Assembly: GCF_011007365.1 (NCBI RefSeq)
Contig: NZ_WFKM01000008.1
Span: 62,001-126,000, forward strand
Length of the DNA stretch: 64,000 bases
Direction: 5' to 3'
Source: Sphingobacterium sp. xlx-96
GTDB taxonomy: Bacteria; Bacteroidota; Bacteroidia; Sphingobacteriales; Sphingobacteriaceae
Part shown: one piece after another, positions 25,995 to 34,335 of the stretch
Numbering within the stretch: the first letter of the stretch is position 1
Layout of the letters: each line of letters opens with the position of its first letter
Notes under the pieces: generated by a model
What the model saw: only the letters and a program-made list of their open reading frames with translations
Told to the model about the DNA's origin: nothing
Database searches by the model: none
Program-made: the position numbers and the translations under genes

Positions 25995-26813
25995 ATGCGA
26001 TACTACCTATTTGTTTTCTTAGTTAACATCTTAATGTTTGCGATGGGTTATGCCCAGACAGGGCTTACTGTTGGTCCCCCACGCGTCTACTTTATTGCAG
26101 ATGGAGGGCAAACACAGACACAGTATGTAGACGTCACTAACCCCAGCAAAGATTATGCATTGGATCTCGCTATCTCTTTCGAGGATTGGTCTTATTCTCC
26201 TACAGGAGATAATGTTCTTAGCCCCAAAGGTAGCTTGATAACCAGCTGTGCGAATTGGCTCTCGGTATCTGAACCATTTTTCGCATTGCAGCCGGGAGAG
26301 ACGAAGCGACTACAGCTACAGATGCAAGTTCCTCAGGACAAAAAGTCTAGTGATGCCGTACCTGTGCATACGACGATGTTGTTTGTCACACAGTTGAATC
26401 CCCGGGTGAGCGAAGAGCGTGAAGGGGCTAATATTCGCTTGGCAGTCCGTTCAGGTATTAAGGTTTACCAACGTTTTAACGGAAGAGCTCAAACCGACAT
26501 TGAGATTACGAATATGGCGTATCATTCGGTAGATAGTATTGGGCAATATCTTGAGCTGAGTTTTGATACCAAGGGGAATACATGGACAGAAGGTCAGTTG
26601 CGTATTGAGTTTTTGAATCAAGATACCGGCGAACGTTTTAAGATTGATGATATTCATATCTATAGTTTGCCGGGAGATCAGCGCAAGCAATATGTATTGC
26701 TTCCCGTAGAATTGAAGTCTGGTAATTATTTGGCAACGGGCATGTTGTTTTACGGAGAGGATAACGACGTGAAGGTTGCAGAGCTTGAGTTTGATTATGT
26801 TTCAAAACAGTAG
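25995..26813 (+). CDS. PapD-like periplasmic pilus chaperone (divergent)
   Basis: The 272-residue protein has a signal peptide (LFVFLVNILMFAMGYAQ). Its first half has the layout of the PapD N-terminal Ig domain: LTVGPPRVYFIADGGQTQTQYVDVTNPSKDY (strand A1 and the conserved V-x-N pattern), then ANWLSVSEPFFALQPGETKRLQLQMQVP. The second half (about 150-270) has the strands expected of a second Ig-like domain. Chaperones of this kind bind unfolded subunits and deliver them to an usher. It lies between the pilin-like gene and an adhesin-like gene whose start overlaps its 3' end by 17 bases. Divergence from proteobacterial PapD is large, so the call rests on architecture and context. Confidence 0.65.
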   Translation: MRYYLFVFLVNILMFAMGYAQTGLTVGPPRVYFIADGGQTQTQYVDVTNPSKDYALDLAISFEDWSYSPTGDNVLSPKGSLITSCANWLSVSEPFFALQPGETKRLQLQMQVPQDKKSSDAVPVHTTMLFVTQLNPRVSEEREGANIRLAVRSGIKVYQRFNGRAQTDIEITNMAYHSVDSIGQYLELSFDTKGNTWTEGQLRIEFLNQDTGERFKIDDIHIYSLPGDQRKQYVLLPVELKSGNYLATGMLFYGEDNDVKVAELEFDYVSKQ

Positions 26814-27882
26814 GTTATATATTGTTATTTTTCTTAGTCTTATTTCCATCCCATGGGGTAGGGCTCAAGTAAAATTCACGGTCTGGTCGGACAGCTATGT
26901 GGAGGTTTCTTCCTATTTAGGCAAGAGCACCGGATCTCGTTTTAATACCTTTCAGTTTGAAGTAGGTAGTCAGTATGGTAATCTAAATATTCCTAACTGG
27001 TCACTCTCGGTACGTTTGTTGGCCCCGATACAACCTGTATCGGGAGGACCTAATCGTATCGGAAAGCCCTTCCCTGCAGATAAGATCAGTCTTCGATGGA
27101 CAGAGGATGATAACCAGTCATTTTTAAATCTGAGCGGTATAGGAGCTAGTCGGAATGATATATTTTTGGCGAATAGTGGGGAAGTCTTTTTGATCGAAAA
27201 GTCTGTTCAGCCATTGCGTGGACGTAATAATCAAAACACTTTAGCTAGATTATTTGGAATGTTAACGATTGTACAAGGCAAATACCTGGAAGATTTTGTG
27301 AGTAGTGTTAACGAATGGACACATATCGAGTATGATATTCCATTGCAGTTTACCTTGTATGAACCGAATGGTAGGGTTATAGGCTATCAATATGTTACTT
27401 ACAAGCTTCATATCAGGCCACGTCTTACGGATGGAAATGCGGTCGATGTCGAGCCAGATTATAGTTTGCAGATAGATGCAGCTGCCATGGATGCTTCATT
27501 ACAGTTTTTTACGCGTGAACATTATGCGGATGGGGTGCAGTTTCAAGTAGATAATGCTATCCGTATTAATGCCAATACAGATTACGAATTGCGCGTCAAG
27601 TCCTTAGATCCTGAGATTAATAGGGATTTAGGAGGAGCTCTTCCCTTGTCAGTTCTTTCCTTACAGGTGGTACCGACGGCAGATCCAGGAAATACAATCA
27701 CCAACCCTAAAATAGAGTTGTCTACAACAGAGCAGGTCGTATATTCGGGACGCTCTACAGACAAAAAGGTGATTCGTTATTTTAATTTACAATATGAAGC
27801 CCATTTGACACGATCACAGGTTCTTACAGCTCGTCCGGGGAATTATACGGTTTCACTTCTTTATCTGTTAATGCCAAAATAG
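26797..27882 (+). CDS. Adhesin or tip-subunit-like secreted protein
   Basis: The frame can open at a TTG (26776), but the ATG at 26797 gives a clean signal peptide (MFQNSRLYIVIFLSLISIPWGRAQ) and overlaps the chaperone gene by 17 bases, so translation is probably coupled. The mature protein (about 337 residues) is all-beta by pattern. A first part of about 200 residues (VKFTVWSDSYVEVSSYLG... to IGYQYVTYKLHIRPRL) is followed by a pilin-sized second part (YSLQIDAAAMDASLQFF... to NYTVSLLYLLMPK). That two-domain plan resembles fimbrial tip adhesins. Placement between chaperone and usher-like genes supports the reading. No binding specificity can be deduced. Confidence 0.5.
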   Translation: MFQNSRLYIVIFLSLISIPWGRAQVKFTVWSDSYVEVSSYLGKSTGSRFNTFQFEVGSQYGNLNIPNWSLSVRLLAPIQPVSGGPNRIGKPFPADKISLRWTEDDNQSFLNLSGIGASRNDIFLANSGEVFLIEKSVQPLRGRNNQNTLARLFGMLTIVQGKYLEDFVSSVNEWTHIEYDIPLQFTLYEPNGRVIGYQYVTYKLHIRPRLTDGNAVDVEPDYSLQIDAAAMDASLQFFTREHYADGVQFQVDNAIRINANTDYELRVKSLDPEINRDLGGALPLSVLSLQVVPTADPGNTITNPKIELSTTEQVVYSGRSTDKKVIRYFNLQYEAHLTRSQVLTARPGNYTVSLLYLLMPK

Positions 27883-27887
27883 CGAAG

Positions 27888-30731
27888 ATGAATTCTCACC
27901 GAAAGCCTATTCTTCTGAATTTGCAGCTGTCTATCGTTTTGTTGTTGCTATCGTTTTTTTTCGTGCAGAAGGGCTCTGCACAGGGAAAAGTAGACTTAAC
28001 CTGGACTATTGCGCCGAGCTTGGCTTTACAACCGGGGGTTAATAATTTAGATATAGAGATTGAGAATACGGGAAGCGTTGTTTTTAAAGGTTATGTCTCG
28101 TTAGAATTACCTTCAGATTTGACCAGCCTTAGTTCTGCGCGGGTAGCTGTTGAGATTGATGCAGGCAAGAAGCGGTTTATGTCCCTTAAATTACGCTCAG
28201 AAACATTAAGCTTGCTGAAAGGGAAAAGATTTCGTGTGCTTCTTTCTGATAACAGCAAACAAGAGCTGTTGAGCAAGTATATTTTACTAGAAGTTCCCTA
28301 TAGGCGCTCCGTACAGCTTCAAGATAATTCAAGTATTCAATATCTTCGCAATATTGGTGACTCGATACAAATGCAGTTGCGTGTCGTCAATACAGGGACT
28401 ACAGATGAGCAAGTAAAAATTCTTTTTTCTTCTCCCGACCGGATAGGAAAGATTGTCTTTCAGGAGATAAATCTACAGCTTACTTCAGGAGAAGATACGC
28501 TAATAAGGCGAAGTTTCGTGATCGAGCGTTATATGATGAATCTCGCTCAGTATACTGTAAGGGTTGCTGGAATATATGATAATAATGATGTGTTTGGGAA
28601 TGTTAACATACTTTACGCGAATATTGTTTCTGAACGAAATTATCAGCAAATGTTTGCTCCTGATCATCGATTTGCGGGCTATAACCCCAATTATTTAGAG
28701 TTTCGGGTTTCCAGTATTTTAGATCCACAACCATCGTATAATATTCTTTCGGAAGGATCATATCGGCTTGGGGGTGGTCGGTTAGGCTACGCTGTATCGG
28801 CCAATCATTGGGGAGGAGATAAATACTGGAATATCAACAATACTTTTCTAACCTATGAAAGACGGGGGCACGGTGTGACGGTCGGAAATATACAAGAGAG
28901 CCTTGAAGCTCCTTTTTACGGAAGAGGAGCAGCATATACTTACCAAGATACGGCTAGCGACCAGCGGTTTTCAGGAGGTTTCATTCAACGTACTCACGAT
29001 TTGTTGGGATATTATGGGCCGGATAATCCTGGGTTTACGGCATTTGCCCGTGTACAGTTGGCAGATCAAGAATCTCTACAAAAGCGTTATGATGGACAGG
29101 TCTTATACGATCAAAATCGTCAGGATAGTGTGACCTCTATCCTATGGACTAATCGTTTTGATATTCTTAAAAAGAAACATGCCGAAGGGATTCGGCTAGA
29201 AGGTTTTTTGGGAGCCGGGGTACAGCAATATCATGGCTTTTATCGAAAAGACGAAACATCCATGCCGTCTATTGCCATGGGGCTTAAAATGGATCAGCAA
29301 TTACGAAAGTGGAGCTTCAGTAGTGACAATTATTACAGTTCAGGATACTTCCCCGGCAATCGGCGTGGAGCGGTGCAGTTGAGTCAACGGGTCAATCGCC
29401 GTCTTCGGCATTTTGGGCTAGGGTTGGGCTATTCTTATACAGATTATAGACCTGAATATCTAAATCCCTATTATAGAACTTTTAGCAGTGGCGTATCTCG
29501 ATGGGATGTGCAGTTTTCTTTCCCTTTGTCTTCTGTTGGACAGTTTAGTATTATTCCGAGCTACAACAAGGAATACGCGGATTATATGGTGTATGAGGAT
29601 ATCATCAAACGTACTTCACGTTCAGCACTTTTGTTGGTGAATGCCAATCTTCGTTCTAGAAACTTAAAACACAGTTTGTTTTTTACCCTTGAGGGAGGAA
29701 GCATGTCTTTAGAGAATATTTCTTCACGTAGATTTGTTTTTCGTACGGATGTATCCTATAACTATGAACGGTTTGGCGTTTTTGGAAATTATCAAAATGG
29801 ACCTTTTCAGGTTTATGATATGATGAGTGCATTTATTTTAGGAAGAGAATTTGGTTCGCGCTACTTGTTGGGTATGCGTTATCAAGGAAGTTTGATGCAA
29901 CGGAAGCTCCGGTGGAATACAAGTGTTAATGGGCAGATGAACCAAGGGTGGGGAAAAACACTGAGTGGTAATTTATTTGCAGAATACCAGGTAGCCAAGA
30001 AAACACATTTGCAGACTACCTTTCAATACATGTACAATGTCGGGGTAACTAACTATCGATACGACAATGCCAATCTGCAGGTCGGGGTTCGTCAACAGTT
30101 TAATAGACAGAGTTTAGAACGTGTAGCTACGAAGTCGGGAGATTTAAAGCTATTTTGTTATTACGACAATAACGGTAATGACATTTTCGATGCAGGTGAT
30201 GAAAGAGCTTCTGATTACGGTTTTATGGTACGTAATATTCTTTTTGTGACGGATAAAAAGGGAGAGGCTTCTTTCAAGAAAATGCCGTATGGTAGCTATA
30301 TGTTGTTTTTTCCATTGAAGAATCAATACCAAGGAGGTTCACGATCCGTTGATATAGACGCGAAAAGTATGCGGATAGAAGTAGCTTTGCAGAAAGTAGG
30401 AAGCGTATATGGGCGACTGTTGTTAGATTATGATCCCGCATTACAGCTTCCGATTGACACTCGTTTGAGTATATATACAATAAGTGCACGTAATGAACAG
30501 GGAAGGGTTTTTACTGCAACCAGCGATGCGAAAGGTTTTTTCGAGTTGCATCTGCCTGAAGGGACCTATACTGTATATCCAGATGTTTCCAAATTTCAAC
30601 AGCACGTATATTTAGAAGATTCGGCTTCCGCTATCCGGATTGATCCTGGCAGGAGCGTAGATCTTGGTACTTTTCGTTTGAAGGTAAAAGCTAAGAAAAT
30701 AGATGTAAAGCGGTTTAGCATTAAAAAATAG
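27888..30731 (+). CDS. Usher-like outer-membrane protein
   Basis: The 947-residue product has a signal peptide ending GSAQ (near 32). Two Ig-like N-terminal domains follow: about 33-135 (LTWTIAPSLALQPGVNNLDIEIENTG) and about 138-250 (SIQMQLRVVNTGTTDEQVKILF). Next is a long region of alternating aromatic/polar strands (about 265-740) that looks like an outer-membrane barrel. Two C-terminal beta-sandwich domains close it: about 745-830 with the SdrD-B-like loop YYDNNGNDIFDAGD, and about 835-940. The order of N-domain, barrel and two C-domains parallels FimD/PapC ushers. I do not recognise a classical usher signature, so this is either a remote usher or a functional analogue. It starts five bases after the adhesin-like gene. 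Confidence 0.55.
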   Translation: MNSHRKPILLNLQLSIVLLLLSFFFVQKGSAQGKVDLTWTIAPSLALQPGVNNLDIEIENTGSVVFKGYVSLELPSDLTSLSSARVAVEIDAGKKRFMSLKLRSETLSLLKGKRFRVLLSDNSKQELLSKYILLEVPYRRSVQLQDNSSIQYLRNIGDSIQMQLRVVNTGTTDEQVKILFSSPDRIGKIVFQEINLQLTSGEDTLIRRSFVIERYMMNLAQYTVRVAGIYDNNDVFGNVNILYANIVSERNYQQMFAPDHRFAGYNPNYLEFRVSSILDPQPSYNILSEGSYRLGGGRLGYAVSANHWGGDKYWNINNTFLTYERRGHGVTVGNIQESLEAPFYGRGAAYTYQDTASDQRFSGGFIQRTHDLLGYYGPDNPGFTAFARVQLADQESLQKRYDGQVLYDQNRQDSVTSILWTNRFDILKKKHAEGIRLEGFLGAGVQQYHGFYRKDETSMPSIAMGLKMDQQLRKWSFSSDNYYSSGYFPGNRRGAVQLSQRVNRRLRHFGLGLGYSYTDYRPEYLNPYYRTFSSGVSRWDVQFSFPLSSVGQFSIIPSYNKEYADYMVYEDIIKRTSRSALLLVNANLRSRNLKHSLFFTLEGGSMSLENISSRRFVFRTDVSYNYERFGVFGNYQNGPFQVYDMMSAFILGREFGSRYLLGMRYQGSLMQRKLRWNTSVNGQMNQGWGKTLSGNLFAEYQVAKKTHLQTTFQYMYNVGVTNYRYDNANLQVGVRQQFNRQSLERVATKSGDLKLFCYYDNNGNDIFDAGDERASDYGFMVRNILFVTDKKGEASFKKMPYGSYMLFFPLKNQYQGGSRSVDIDAKSMRIEVALQKVGSVYGRLLLDYDPALQLPIDTRLSIYTISARNEQGRVFTATSDAKGFFELHLPEGTYTVYPDVSKFQQHVYLEDSASAIRIDPGRSVDLGTFRLKVKAKKIDVKRFSIKK

Positions 30732-30781
30732 CTTTTTTAGGAATTAAACACCTTTGAAGATCTGTTGGATATATAAGTTCA

Positions 30782-30815
30782 TTTTTTTAGAAAGAAAATT
30801 TTTTTAGAAAGAAAA
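30782..30815 (+). repeat. Perfect 17-base tandem duplication
   Basis: The unit TTTTTTTAGAAAGAAAA occurs twice head to tail (30782-30798 and 30799-30815) in the gap after the usher-like gene. Such short, low-complexity duplications can change copy number by slippage. Confidence 0.85.
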
Positions 30816-30866
30816 TTTGTCTACATTCGTTTTAAGGCTTGCGCCCATGCAAACCGTAGACTATCT

Positions 30867-31364
30867 ATGATTTATGAAGTGTTATTGACCTTAGGTATAA
30901 TCCTTTTGGGATTTATGGTGTACATGCAGTATGTGAAAACTGGGAAAATGTATCTTTTTCAGGATGCTGTCAATGTACGACTCTCCGCTTGTTATTCTGA
31001 CGAAGAAGTTTATCAGGATACAGCGCGTTCTTTGGTAAAGTTGCGTTTGGAATTATTGTCATTATCGCCCCACTACAGATGTATTTGTGTTGAGGAAATC
31101 GGCTTTTTAAAAAAAGATAACATACGTTTTAAGCAGTTCTCTCCTTTGTGTTTTACAGATTCAGCCCATGATAGAAGAGCTCGGGAGCTTTTTCTTTTAG
31201 TAGATACCGGACTTGTTCCTGAAATCAGACTGAATGGCCTGGAACTTTATATTAATGGGTATTTAGAATGCGCAGAGCAAAGTAAACACGCTATTTTTCA
31301 GAAGTTTATAGTTTTCGAACGTCCGGCAATTCCAGATAGTGAAGAGGAAAAGTATCTTGCCTGA
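30867..31364 (+). CDS. Orphan protein with one N-terminal membrane helix
   Basis: The 165-residue product starts with a single membrane segment (IYEVLLTLGIILLGFMVYMQYV), followed by a mixed alpha/beta soluble part with several cysteines (SACYSDEEV, HYRCICVEEIGFL, SPLCFTDSAHDRRARELF, YLECAEQSK). I do not recognise a family. It lies 135 bases after the usher-like gene and 68 bases before bestrophin, on the same strand, so it could belong to either unit. A membrane-anchored accessory role is possible but unsupported. Confidence 0.6.
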   Translation: MIYEVLLTLGIILLGFMVYMQYVKTGKMYLFQDAVNVRLSACYSDEEVYQDTARSLVKLRLELLSLSPHYRCICVEEIGFLKKDNIRFKQFSPLCFTDSAHDRRARELFLLVDTGLVPEIRLNGLELYINGYLECAEQSKHAIFQKFIVFERPAIPDSEEEKYLA

Positions 31365-31432
31365 TCGTCTCTGGTGCGGTAAAGCTAAATTATCTACGTA
31401 GTTTTGTGATTGATTACCATTATAGTGGAGCC

Positions 31433-32356
31433 ATGATTATACGTAAAAAGGAAAATTGGTTTAGGATGCTTTTTGTCTGGCACGGTTCAGTATTGCCCCA
31501 GTTATTGCCTCGCTTATCATTGCTATTTATCCTATCTATTGGCGTAGTATATTTTCACGGAACCTTATTTTCTTACAAAGTACCGCTTAATCCAGTACCT
31601 TTTACGTTATTTGGTTTTGTTCTTGCTTTATTTTTGGGATTTCGCAACAATGTGAGCTACGATCGTTTTTGGGAAGGGAGGAAGCTTTGGGGAAGCCTAT
31701 TGAATGTCTCTCGGTCATTAACCCGGCAATCTTTGACCTTAGTCAGAGAAGTAGATTTGACGGATGTTCAGCTCTTTGTTTATCTGATAGGGGCCTTTAT
31801 TGTAGCCCTAAAGCATCAGTTGCGCGCTACAGACCCGAGTAGCGATTTAAAGTCACGTCTATCTGCATCGGATTATAATCTTGTTATGGGCTCAAAGTAT
31901 AAGCCGGCAGTTGTTTTAAGTCTTATGGCTCGTTGGGTTCAACGGGCAAAGGAAAACAATCGTATTGATTCGATCCAACAAGCTCGATTTGATGAAAATC
32001 TAGATAAACTGTCTGATATTTTGGGGGGGTGTGAGCGTATATCCTCCACGCCAATACCTTACAGTTATAAGGTTCTATTACACCGTACAGTTTATATTTA
32101 TTGTTTGTTACTACCATTTGGGTTGGTGGATAGCTTGAGTTGGTTTACGCCGTTCATTGTTGTCTTTATTGCTTATACCTTTGTGGCTTTTGAGGCCATC
32201 GCCGATGAGATCGAAGAACCATTTGGTCAGGAAGCCAATGATCTTGGGTTGAATAGTATGAGTCTCATGATGGAAGAGACCATTCGCGAACTTATCGGTG
32301 AATCCGTTACTAGCCCAGAAGAGGGAGTTAGCAAGGTCGTCAAAATAGTGGATTAG
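31433..32356 (+). CDS. Bestrophin family anion channel
   Basis: The frame opens at a GTG (31406), but the ATG at 31433, with TGGAG five bases upstream, gives the usual bacterial bestrophin start MIIRKKENWFRMLFVWHGSVLPQLL. The 307-residue protein has the pore-region helix PFTLFGFVLALFLGFRNNVSYDRFWEGRKLWG, the conserved PIPYSYKVLLHRTVYIYCLLLPFGL, and the acidic EEPFGQEANDLGLNSM segment. Bacterial bestrophins are pentameric ion channels of the inner membrane. The truncated TauE/SafE remnant begins within ten bases of its stop. Confidence 0.92.
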   Translation: MIIRKKENWFRMLFVWHGSVLPQLLPRLSLLFILSIGVVYFHGTLFSYKVPLNPVPFTLFGFVLALFLGFRNNVSYDRFWEGRKLWGSLLNVSRSLTRQSLTLVREVDLTDVQLFVYLIGAFIVALKHQLRATDPSSDLKSRLSASDYNLVMGSKYKPAVVLSLMARWVQRAKENNRIDSIQQARFDENLDKLSDILGGCERISSTPIPYSYKVLLHRTVYIYCLLLPFGLVDSLSWFTPFIVVFIAYTFVAFEAIADEIEEPFGQEANDLGLNSMSLMMEETIRELIGESVTSPEEGVSKVVKIVD

Positions 32357-32364
32357 GATATTTT

Positions 32365-32699
32365 GGTACATCGCTGCTTTGGTTCTTCTCACGAAAATGC
32401 CGATGAAGTTTGCCGTTGGTACCTCCTTATTTATCATTGCTGCTAAATCGCTACTCGGTTTTATAGGCGATCTGCAAGGTGACGAAATTATCGATTGGGA
32501 TTTACTCCTGATGTTTACGATACTTTCAATCCTGGGTGTTTTTATAGGGATCTACCTGTCTAAGAAGATCGAGGGAAAACGACTGAGCGTTGCTTTTAGA
32601 TGGTTTTTTTTGCTGATGGGGATCTATATTTTGATTAGAGAATTATTTTTAAAACAGGAGGGAGTGCAGCTAGAGGCACAATTTTATACCCGCAATTAA
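32365..32699 (+). pseudogene. Truncated sulfite exporter TauE/SafE family permease (C-terminal half only)
   Basis: The frame contains IAALVLLTKMPMKFAVGTSLFIIAAKSL and ends ISYL-type helices (LLLMFTILSILGVFIGIYLSKKI, FRWFFLLMGIYILIREL), which is the second half of a TauE/SafE permease. Full-length members are about 250-270 residues with eight or so helices; only about 105-110 residues are present. The conserved repeat begins abruptly next to the bestrophin stop, and no start codon with a ribosome site is evident (possible TTG at 32379, ATG at 32397 or 32403). I infer a deletion that removed the N-terminal half. A functional half-size protein acting as a dimer is a less likely alternative. Confidence 0.75.
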
Positions 32700-32711
32700 A
32701 AAGTAGAAGAT

Positions 32712-34088
32712 ATGTTTTTTCAACATGTATACGATAAAAGTTTAGCTCAAGCGAGTTACTTTATCGGTTGTCAGGCCAAGAACGAAGCTATCGTCATCGA
32801 TGCACAGCGCGATATAGATGTGTATTTGCATATTGCTAAACAAAACAATATGAAGATCACGCATGTCGCTGAAACACACATTCATGCGGATTTTTTGAGT
32901 GGATCCAGGGAGTTGTCTGCGGCTACTGGAGCCGAACTCTATTTGTCTGATGAAGGAGGCTCCGAATGGCAGTACGAATTTGTACATCACGGATTGCGGC
33001 ACGGAAACATCATTCGTGTTGGCAATCTGAGTTTAGAGGTGTTATATACGCCTGGACATACACCCGAGAGCATTAGCTTTCTATTGACAGATCACCCTGC
33101 CAGTGAAAGTCCTGTGATGGTGTTTACGGGAGATTTTGTATTTGTAGGTGATGTAGGTAGACCTGATCTATTGGAAAAGGCCGCAGGGATGGTCGGGACT
33201 CAGGAAAAAGGAGCTCGACAATTGTACCAATCTATTCAACGATTTGCTCAGCTCCCAGAGTATGTGCAGGTTTGGCCAGGTCATGGAGCCGGTTCAGCCT
33301 GTGGCAAGGCGTTGGGGGCAGTCCCGAGCACTACCATTGGGTATGAGAAGATTCGGAACTGGGCATTTCAGTATTCTCAAGATGAGCAGGGATTTATTAC
33401 AAGCCTGTTAGATGGACAGCCAGAACCACCGACCTACTTTGCCATGATGAAACATCTTAATAAAGTCGATAGACCATTACTTGTCGAGGTTCCGCAGCAC
33501 CCGAAACTAACAAGAGATCAGTTTCTGGAAGCGTATTCAAAAGGCCTAACTGTGATCGATACCCGTAATAAAGTGGATTTTGCAAAGGGATTTATACCGA
33601 ATAGCCTAAATATACAGGCGAACAATTCATTTGCGACTTGGTGCGGTTGGTTATTGGATTATCAACAACAGTTTATACTGATAGCGGAGGATCATCAGAT
33701 GGAGGATCTCACACGAAAACTGATGCGTATAGGGCTAGATAATATGTTCGGTTATATTTCCAGTGTCAATGATTTGACGATAGATCTGGAGCAGGAGACA
33801 ATTATTGACATGGAGGAATTTAGATCCTATATCGGCGATCCAAACGTACAGATTGTAGATGTGCGAGGTGCTTCCGAATATCTAGATTACCATGTAGAAG
33901 GAGCTGAAAATATTTTTGTAGGGACTTTGTCCCAAAACCTGGATAAGTTTAATAAAGATAAGCAAATTGTTATTCACTGTCAGAGCGGAGATCGGTCTAC
34001 AATAGCGCAGTCATTGTTGGCAAAGTATGGGTTCAAGGATGTAAAAAACTACTCAGCAGGGATGAAAGAGTGGAGGTTGTATTTCTAG
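32712..34088 (+). CDS. MBL-fold persulfide dioxygenase-like protein with two rhodanese domains
   Basis: The 458-residue protein starts with an ETHE1/Blh-type metallo-beta-lactamase domain: THIHADFLSG (H56, H58, D60), YTPGHTPES, TGDFVFVGDVGRPDLL and WPGHGAGSACGK. Two rhodanese domains follow. The first (about 265-350, VIDTRNKVDFAKGFIPNSLN) lacks an obvious active-site cysteine. The second (about 370-458) has VIHCQSGDRST with C423. Together they would oxidise glutathione- or thiol-persulfide sulfur and move sulfane sulfur. Such genes commonly sit next to TauE/SafE exporters that remove sulfite, and here the exporter is broken. The start is 12 bases after the exporter remnant. Confidence 0.9.
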   Translation: MFFQHVYDKSLAQASYFIGCQAKNEAIVIDAQRDIDVYLHIAKQNNMKITHVAETHIHADFLSGSRELSAATGAELYLSDEGGSEWQYEFVHHGLRHGNIIRVGNLSLEVLYTPGHTPESISFLLTDHPASESPVMVFTGDFVFVGDVGRPDLLEKAAGMVGTQEKGARQLYQSIQRFAQLPEYVQVWPGHGAGSACGKALGAVPSTTIGYEKIRNWAFQYSQDEQGFITSLLDGQPEPPTYFAMMKHLNKVDRPLLVEVPQHPKLTRDQFLEAYSKGLTVIDTRNKVDFAKGFIPNSLNIQANNSFATWCGWLLDYQQQFILIAEDHQMEDLTRKLMRIGLDNMFGYISSVNDLTIDLEQETIIDMEEFRSYIGDPNVQIVDVRGASEYLDYHVEGAENIFVGTLSQNLDKFNKDKQIVIHCQSGDRSTIAQSLLAKYGFKDVKNYSAGMKEWRLYF

Positions 34089-34335
34089 ATAGACTAGAAA
34101 TAAAAGGTTCTGCATCGTAAGGGCCTGTTGTCTCTAGTGAGTAAGGGTATTTATAGCAAAATTTCTTTGATGAGCTTTATGTTCTACATTTTTTTGTTGT
34201 TAAAGCAGGGAAAAAGCCGCACGTTCTTGATAAGAAGTTAATCGTGGAGCGGAGCTCTTTGGTTAAAAAATGTTAATGGAGTAGGGTTTTGGCTCGCTTC
34301 TTGTTTTTTGACGGTGTTTACAAGTATATTTTAGT

